Source of the DNA: Phalacrocorax aristotelis
Lineage: Eukaryota > Chordata > Aves > Suliformes > Phalacrocoracidae
Direction of reading: 5' to 3'
Assembly: GCF_949628215.1 (NCBI RefSeq)
Contig: NC_134277.1
Span: 26,115,179 to 26,179,178 of the forward strand
DNA: 64,000 nt
How positions within the stretch are numbered: position 1 is the stretch's first letter; each line of letters starts with the position of its first letter. The notes below the pieces were generated by a model, which was not told where the DNA came from, searched no databases, and was given only the letters and a program-made list of their open reading frames with translations. Positions 15,001-24,000 of this stretch are shown piece after piece. Position numbers and translations under genes: made by a program.

Positions 15001-18000
15001 TGAAATAAGCAGTGCCCTAGAAAGGGAAAAAGAGCTGTGTGCGCAGCTTCAAAGTGCTGAAGATAAGGGGCAAGCTGGAACACCTAATCCATCTGAGGAA
15101 TTACTAAAAGAGCTACAGAAACAAATGGATGAAAAGCATGACCGTATCGTGGAGTTAGTAAGTGAGATGGAGAAGTATAAACTGGAATCTGTGCAAGTGA
15201 GACAGCAAATGGAAAAAGAAAGGCAAATCCAGAGGAAAGCATTACAAGCAGAACAAGATGCTAACATAATAGCACAGAAGAAACTCCATGAGCTGGAGTC
15301 CAAAGTTGAAGACCTTCAATGGCAACTTGGAGAAAAGAAGCAAGAAGTTCATAAATTAGGGAATGAAATAAAGAAGTTGCAGGAAATAATCCAAGAACTA
15401 CAGAAGAAAGAGCAGGAGAATGAAGAAAGAAAGGAAGCCGAAAGGACACCAGGCCACAATCCAAATGAGGTACAGTAGGACTGAGAGCAATGTATAATAC
15501 CAAACTGTGCAATTTAGCTTTTAATTCTGTTGTTCAGTTAGCGTTGTGTGTCACTGTGCCTTTACTCAATCAATGAAATAGCCTGCAGATTACAAAACAC
15601 AGGCATCAGAAAAAGGGAAAGCATTCCAGTTTTGCCACCTAAAACTGTTCACAAGTATCCTCTAAGAATGAAGCTGTAGAGGTGTGTTAGGAGGAGCGTG
15701 AGCAGGAGAAATCCATCTGAATGTATACGCACACTTTGTGTCTCAGAATAGGAGAAGAATATTCCCTGCACCCAGTTGCAGGAATGAGCTACTTCTACTC
15801 AGGAATGCTCCAGGTCAGTGCTCTTAACCTTTAGTTCATAAACGACTAGTTATCTTTATAAAATTTAAAAGTGATTTCCCAACAACTTAAATAATTAGAT
15901 AAGTAATCAAACAAGCATATGCATGAATATGTGTATGTTAGCAAACAAAATAGAAAGAAGAAATCAAGGTAAAAACTTAACTGAAGAATTTAGCCTAGTT
16001 TTTACATGAATGAAAGTTGGAACCACTGTTGCTTGTAATTTTTTTCTCTCTCCTAAAAGGTTGGGGAAGTTTTAAAATTATTTTTAAATTACTTTTTAAA
16101 CTCTCTAAAACTTCCCTGTAAGAGATAAGTGTTGCTGGGTGAGTGATTTGTGGATAGTCCCAGAGAGGACTGACATGAAACTTTCCTCTTTGCCCATCCT
16201 GCCATCATTCCGTGCTTTTTGGCTGCTGTCTCTGTGGAGCCAGGAAGGAGATTTTTCTCTTCATCTGATTTGGCTACTGGTTTTAATCTTCTGAAGCACT
16301 GGAAACTACCCACAGCTAGAGGCAGAGTGTTGAGTGTATTGGTAACTGTGACAGCATCAGCCTTCCTGCTATGCTCAGTCTGTGCACCTTGCTCTTCTGC
16401 TTGGAGGTAACTGCCAGCACTGTGGTCAATGAAGAGTCTTCCCTTGGGTCAGGTTGGCAGTGGCTGTTGGGGCTGTTTCCCCTCCTTGGCATCAGACAGT
16501 ATGATCTGCTTTCCAGAATCTGCCTGGAGTGTGAAATAATTTATCTCCTGCTGCTTCCTGTGACATTTGCAACACTTTGCTTTTTCAGTTGGTAGCACAC
16601 CATGGTCAAATACCCAAAGGCACAGCCATAGACTCAGGTTTCCTTGGGAGGGCTAGCAGTTCTTCCATGACCAGTGTCAGGGGGTGCCCAATGACAGGAC
16701 AAGGGACAATGGACACAAGTTGGAACACAGGAAGTTCCACCTCAATATGAGAAAAAACTTATTTTCTGTGAGGGTACCAGAGCAGTGGAACAGGCTGCCC
16801 AGGGAGGTTGTGGAGTCTCCTTCTCTGGAGACATTCAAAACCCGCCTGGACACAGTCCTGTGCCCCCTGCTCTGGGTGTGCCTGCTCAAGCAGGGGGGTT
16901 GGACAAGATGATCTCCAGAGGTCCCTTCCAACCCCTGCCACTCTGTGAATCTGGGGGTGTTAGTGAGGGTAAGGAGCACGTGTTCAGTACATTGCCTCAC
17001 CTGTGGGAGCATCAGTGGTGTGGTTGCCTGTGACTGTGGACTGACCTCCATGACCATGGTTAGCTTTTCCAGTCCTGTTCATCTGACTATGAATTGGTCA
17101 CCAAAATACATGGGTACAATTGCCCAAATTCCAGGCACAGCTGTTAATGGAGCTGCTGGTGGAAGTGACAGAAAGGCTTGGTGGCTTCCTGCTGGCTAAG
17201 TTTGTTGAATGGGTTCACACTGTAGCTGTACGATTGCTAGAGCTTAGCCAAGAAGAGCACCACACTATACCATTCACAAATAACAGTTTAGTGGTATCCT
17301 ACAACAGTAGAGTAGTCACACTAAACTCCTTTCTGTGTCAGAATCATTTGCTCTTCACTTTCCGCGTGTTTCAGAACCAAATGTTTCCATTTTAAAGCAC
17401 TGGACCGCATGCATTATACATATATATAAAAATATGTATTTGTGTACAGACTACCTGGGATACACCCAATGACAGAACAAGAAATTGGGTTCTTCAGCAA
17501 AAAATGGAAGGAGCTGAGACAAATGAAACAACTTACCCCACACTGACAGGAGGAGATCTCTCTGCTGCAACTGAAATTCTGGAAAATGTCAGACAAAAGC
17601 TGCAAAATGTATCTCCAAAGCTGAAGCAGTTGGCTTGGAAAGCTGCTAGCAGGTTAGATCAGTCTTCAGCAACTCAATTTTGTTAATAGCACCCAGCAAG
17701 CTAATATTTTGTGTTGTAATCATAATTCCCAGACTGCAGGCCTAACTGATTTTGGGGTTATTCTAATTACATACTTATATGCCATTACTTGAGATACGCT
17801 GATGTAAGACAGCATCAGAGAGTATCAAGTGCTGCTCTAACTCTCACGTTTAATGTGGTCCTTTATAAGTTACAGCAAATGTTTTTTTTTCTCTGAAAAC
17901 TGCTAAGGTTTATTTGGGTGTGGTGTAGGTAGATAATTTTAAAACAATTTGGTAATGAAATAAATCACTGTATAAGGGGACAAATACAGGGAATATTGCT

Positions 18001-21000
18001 ATGGATGCCCTTGCTTCCCCCATAAAAAAATTAATATTTTATGGTCAAGTGGAATTGATCTTGATTCTTATTTTCTCGGGTTACTATCTCCTACAGGGAA
18101 AAAAAACAACAGCATGGTACCAGGTCCATGGGAGGTTTGAATCTGTTTTTATTTTGCTGTGATGGTGATTTAATATTGAATATTATTTCTGAAACATTTT
18201 GGCAAAGCAGAATGCAGTATATCTTGAAAATACCTTAAGATTTTGCTTACATAGATTCAACAAATTTGTGGGAAGCAGAACCACATTTTTAAATGTGCTT
18301 CCTGTAGAACATCCTTTTCTCAAAATCAGTGGAAACAGTTCTATGCAAATTCTTATAAAATCGAGCCCATTTCATGTAGAGTCACTGAGCAGTCTTGAAA
18401 ATGTTGCCGTGTCTCCAGTAACTGTGCTGAAGTGACTTGCTAAAGTCCCAGTGCGTACGGAGAGATGGAAAGTCATGTCAGTCTGTCTCCTGGTGTCAGA
18501 CTGTACCTGCTGTTGAAATTATCACCTTTGTTTCAGATTGCAGTTTGAAGCAGCAGATGATCAAGACTTCATTGCAATACAAAATGCTATTGAAGAAGTT
18601 ATTTCAGAGCTGCAAAAACTGCCCGGGTTGTCCTATCTGGAAGAGGTGAGAGTGTGCAATGTTGTTACTTTGGTGAGAGAGTTTGGATGTGAGCGGAAAC
18701 CAGCAAGGGGTTGTTAAGCCTCGACTTACCCAGTAAAAACTCCTTTCCTTTTATTTTTCCAATTTTAATTACCTTAAAAGTAGACTTTCAACTTTCAAAT
18801 TAAAACTTCTCTACTTTAATTATAAGGTTTTGAATCTCATGGCTTTTGCTTTAAGAAAAGTTATTTTCCTTTCAGCAGTATTTCTGTAACTGAGGAAACT
18901 TTGCTCAGTACTTCCCAAGATTAAAATCAATATTTAATATTTACTATATTTTGTTGATACAACACATTTACTTAAACTGCCCTGAATTTACTAAAGGAAA
19001 GGCAGTCGAAGACTGAGTAGTGTGCACTTGTGTAAAAATGAAATGAGGTAATCTGCTACAAAGATTTCAGAAATATTTGATTTTAACTGAGCTTGGCCTA
19101 GGTCTTTACCTGCATTTTAAGGAAGTGTTTTCAACATGACTTGAAAAAAAGCTTCGGGGCTTTTCTTTTCCTCCAGGTCAGATAAATCTAAACATAGTAG
19201 AAGAGCTTTGCAAATTGTTATAGCTGGTACATTGAGCTTGCGTGAAAATACTCTGCTGTGATATACAGGATAAGCATAAAAGAGAAAGTCACGTTAATCT
19301 ATAGTTTACATGTACACTTATATTTTCTTTGTATAAGTTATTACAAAGTTATTGTCATTATCTACAAAAGTTTTTCACTGTAAGCCTGTTATTTTCAAGT
19401 TGGCAACTTGGATCTAATACAGGTTGTGTTTGGTTTTCTTTCTTCCCTCTAGCTGAAGCTAGTGCTCTCACCAGGGACTCCATCTAGCTCATTGACTGAG
19501 AGGCTGCTGAGACAAAATGCTGAGCTGACAGGCTTTGTCAGCAGACTGAGTGAAGAAAAGAACAATTTGAGGAATATTGTTATGAAACTGGAGGAAGAAC
19601 TGAGAAGATACGAGCACAGACAACCTTCTGGAGACTATGTATGTCTTTAGTGGTGCTGATATGATGATGTGTATATATAGGCATAAAAGCATCATTCCTT
19701 GTCCTAGTCACCTGAGTGGGAGTGATCGAGCTGTCTGTCTTAGCTTCCCTCTGCAGAGTAAATGGGTGTGAGTTATTCTTGTCCTGTGGTTAATATATTT
19801 CAACTCACTCTGTTTACTGTAAACTCTGTGATTTTACCCAGCTTTCTTTTTGTTAACTGGTCTTTTCTTTTAAATTCCATGTACTACTTTTGATCTGTAT
19901 CTCATCACTGTGATGAGTAGCAAATAGATCCAGATCGCTTCAAGATCATGAAGTTACTATGATCCAGTGAAGGGGATTTTTTTGGAGATGCTATATTTTT
20001 CTACAACATTGATCAGGCTCCTAAAATCACTGTTTCTGAGGTGTTAGGGTGCAGGGGTGGCCTCAAATCCAATCAGTGGGCAGTTTTTCTCTCATTAATT
20101 TTATGAGCTCTCCACCAAACCAATTACTAGAATGACAAGCTCAAGGTTTTCCAAACTGTGTGGTTCAAATTCAGTTTCTTTTGTCTTCAGTCTTCTAGAC
20201 ACTCATCGGATGTTGGAGTTAATATCGATACTCTTGTTGCCTCTGAGAAGGAAATTTGGAACAGAGAGAAGCTGTCACTGCAGAAATCTTTGAAACAAGC
20301 GAATGCGGAGCTGTCCAAACTGAGAGCAGAGCTCAGGAGCGAAGCTTTCCTCAGAGAACTGGGATCGGATTCTGAAAATGCTGTTTTAAGGGTAGGAGGA
20401 CTTTGTTGCCTGCATACTAACTACAGCTGCTTTTTTTCATTTTGATTTGGGCCTGTTTTTCATTGTGTTCACTCTAGTTATTCTAAGTAAACAGATACTG
20501 AGTTTTTGAATTTTCACCCTCAGATACCCGAGACTTAGTTTTTCTCCCAAGAATGGTATGTAGGCGTCTATGTTGTCCTTTTGTGTGTGCTCTATTTCTT
20601 GCTGCTCAGGTGATCATCAAATAATGAAGCTACATTCAAGCGTGAGCAGAGTGCAGTCTTATCCATGACAGCAAGAAATGAATAATCACACAAATGCTGT
20701 AGGAGTAATGATGTCAAAAGTCTTAGAATTTAGTAGTTCTAAGCCAGTAGTAAAAAAAAGACTGGGGAAACTGTGGGCCCGCTGCTGAATGAGGTAGAGG
20801 GCCTGGTGACACAGGATGCAGAGAAAGCAGAGTTACTGAATGCCTCCTTTGCTACAGTCTTTACTGCTAAGGCTGGCCCTCGGGCATCCCAGCCCCCAGA
20901 GATGAGAGGGAAGATCTGGAGAAAAGAGCACTTCCCCGTGGTTGAGGAGGATTGTTTTATCGATCATTTAGGCAACCTGGATCCTCACAAATCCATGGGC

Positions 21001-24000
21001 CCCAATGGGATGCACCCAAAAGTGCTGATGGAGCTGGTGGATGCTGTCGCTAAGCCACTCTCCATCACTTTGGAGAGGTCATGGAGGACAGGAGAGGTGC
21101 CCAAGGACTGGAGGGTAGCCAGTGTCACTCCAATCTTCAAAAAGGACAAGAAGGAGGACCTGGAAAACTATAGGCCAGTCAGCCTCATCTCCATCCCTGG
21201 AAAGGTGATGGAGTGGTTCATCCTGGAGGTCATCTCCAGGTGTGTAAAGAAGGTTATCAGAAGTAGTCCACATGGATTCACCAAGGGGAGATCACGCCTG
21301 ACCAACCTGATAGCCTTCTTTGATGGTGTGACTGGCTGGGTTGATGAAGGGAGAGCAGTGGATGTTGTTTACCTTGCCTTCAGCAAGGCTTTTGCCACTG
21401 TCTCCCATAACATCCTCACAGACAAGCTTAGGAAGTGTCGGTTGGATGAGTGGACAGTGAGGTGGACAGAGAACTGGCTAAACAACAGAGCTCAGAGGGT
21501 TGCGATCAACGGGGCAGAGTCTAGTTGGAGGCCTGTCACTAGTGGTGTTCCCCAGGGATCTGTGCTGGGTCCAGTCCTGTTCAACATATTCATCAATGAC
21601 CTGGATGATGGGATAGAGTGTACCTTCAGCAAGTTCACTGACGATACAAAATGGTGAGGAGTGGCTGATAACACCGGAAGGCTGTGCTGCCATTTGGTGA
21701 GACCTGGACAGGCTGGAGAGCTGGGCTAAGGGGGAAAATGAAATTCAGCAAGAGCAAGTGCAAGGTCCTGCCCCTGGGGAAGAACAACCCCATGCACCAG
21801 TACAGGCTGGGGGCTGAAATACTGGAAAGCAGCTCTGCTGAGAAGGACCTGGGAGTGCTGGTGCACAGCAAGTTGACAATAAGCCAGCAACATGCCCTTG
21901 TGGCCAAGAAGGCCAGCGGTATCCTGGGCTGCATTAAAAGGCATGTGGCAGGAGGTTAAGGGAGGTTATCCTCCCCTTCTACCTTGTCATGCAAACACCA
22001 CATCTGGAGTACTGTGTCTAGTTCTGGGCTCCCCAGTTCAAGAAAGAGAGGGAACTAGTGGGGAGAGTCCAGCAGAGAGGTACCAAGATGATCAGGGGAC
22101 TGGAGCATCTCCCTTATGAGGAAAGGCTGAGGGACCTGGATTTGTTTAGCCTGGCGAAGAGAAGACTGACAGGGGATCTTACCAATGATTATAAATATCT
22201 AAACGGTGAGTGTCCAGAGGATGGGACTGGATTCTTTTCAGTGGTGCCCAGTGATTTGTGCCAAGGGGCAATGGGCACAAGTTGGAACACAGGAAGTTCC
22301 ACCTCAATATGAGAAAAAACTTCTTTCCTGTGAGGGTGCCAGAGCAGTGGAACAGGCTGCCCAGGGAGGTTGTGGAGTCTCCTTCCCTGGAGGTGTTCAA
22401 AACCTGCGTGGATGCGTTCCTGTGCCCCTTGCTCTGGGTGTGCCTGCTCAGGCAGGGGGGTTGGACATATGATCTCCAGAGACCCCTTCCAACCCCTGCC
22501 ATTCTGTTATTCTGTGAGAACTGTAATAATTCTTGAAGCTTATAGGACTTTTTTTTTTTTTGTCTTGTTGTAGAGAATTTATGGCAAATACCTTCGAGCA
22601 GAGAGCTTTCGGAAAGCTCTCATATATCAGAAAAAATATTTGCTGCTGTTACTAGGCGGATTCCAGGAGTGTGAAGAAGCCACGCTGGCCCTCATTGCAC
22701 GAATGGGTGGACAGCCTTCCTACACAGACCTCGAAATCATCACACGTCATTCAAAGGGTTTTACAAGATTTCGCTCTGCAGTCAGAGTGTCCATCGCAAT
22801 TTCAAGGTAAACTGGAAGAAGATGTCAAACAGATAACTGTGTGGTTTAACATATACTTTTCTAGCTCTCTAGTGGAATCTAGAACTTCTCGTGTTCCAAC
22901 TGTGTGAATTCTACATTTTTGGTAGTAATGAATATAGTAGATGCTGTGTAGGGGAACAAGTTGAGCAGGGTTAAATCTGTAATAGGAATAAGCAGTCCGA
23001 TTGTAGTTGAAAATGGCTCTGTGTCTGTTAATCAAAGATGGAGTGTATTGGATAAAGTCATAATATTAGGAAAAAAATGACTAGCAATTCTAGGGTATGT
23101 ACTTTTTTAGAAAGGCATTTTCTGCAGCTTAATTTCCTTTAAAGGTTAAATTCTTACGTGTAAGTATAATACAGATTTATGAACTGATTTTATTCATCTG
23201 GGGAGTCCTTTGAATTCACAAGACTTTAGGTCTCAAGCTAAGGATGAATAGCAATAGACAAGGGAAAAAAGTGAAGGTTATTGCTGAGTAATGCTGCCGT
23301 GGTGCTAGCAAACCTTCTTCCCAAAGGTTTGAACACCCAAACACTCCCACTTGCTATTGATCTGAGCCTTGTGTGTAGCATAAACTCAAGGAACTATTCG
23401 TATACCTGTTGTAAGTGAGGCTTTTACTCATAGCACTCTGCCGTTACGATTTTGGGGATGTGACTGGGCAAAAAGTCTATTTAGTATGATTTTAAAATGC
23501 TAAGACCCTGTTGCTTAGGTGCCTGAGCGGTTTGCTGTCCATTCAGACTTACACAGCACCTCTGGAATCACTGGAATTCCAGCGGTGAAGCTGAAAGCAG
23601 AATTAGACAAAAGATGTTTTTCTTAGGGATGTGTCTAAGGATGTTTTCTACTTGATCTTCAGGTTTTAGACGCCCATCCATTAATTTTGCTTGGTGTTCA
23701 AGAAATTATTATGCCTTCTAGAATACAAGGAGATTATTTTTAGCAGACTCTTTCGTTTATGCTGAAGTATTATTTTTTTTAATTTGAAATGCAGAATGAA
23801 GTTCCTGGTTCGTCGATGGCACAGAGTTACGGGTTCTGGTATACTAAGTGTCAATAGAGATGTCTTTAGCCAAAACACAGGTAAATTGTAGTCCAACAAT
23901 GACAGAAAAATTGTATTCACAATTCACGCCACTGCTTACTGGGATGTTTTTAATTTGTTTTTTTTTCTCATGTGGAATGAATGGGGTGCTGTTCCCCCTT

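Noticed and set aside
15049-15512. Minus-strand Cys/Ser-rich ORFs
   Set aside because: Shadows of the 223-codon AKAP9 exon.
16677-17057. Minus-strand 126-codon ORF
   Set aside because: Antisense of the CR1 3' fragment. The same peptide pattern recurs antisense to the CR1 at 22.3 kb.
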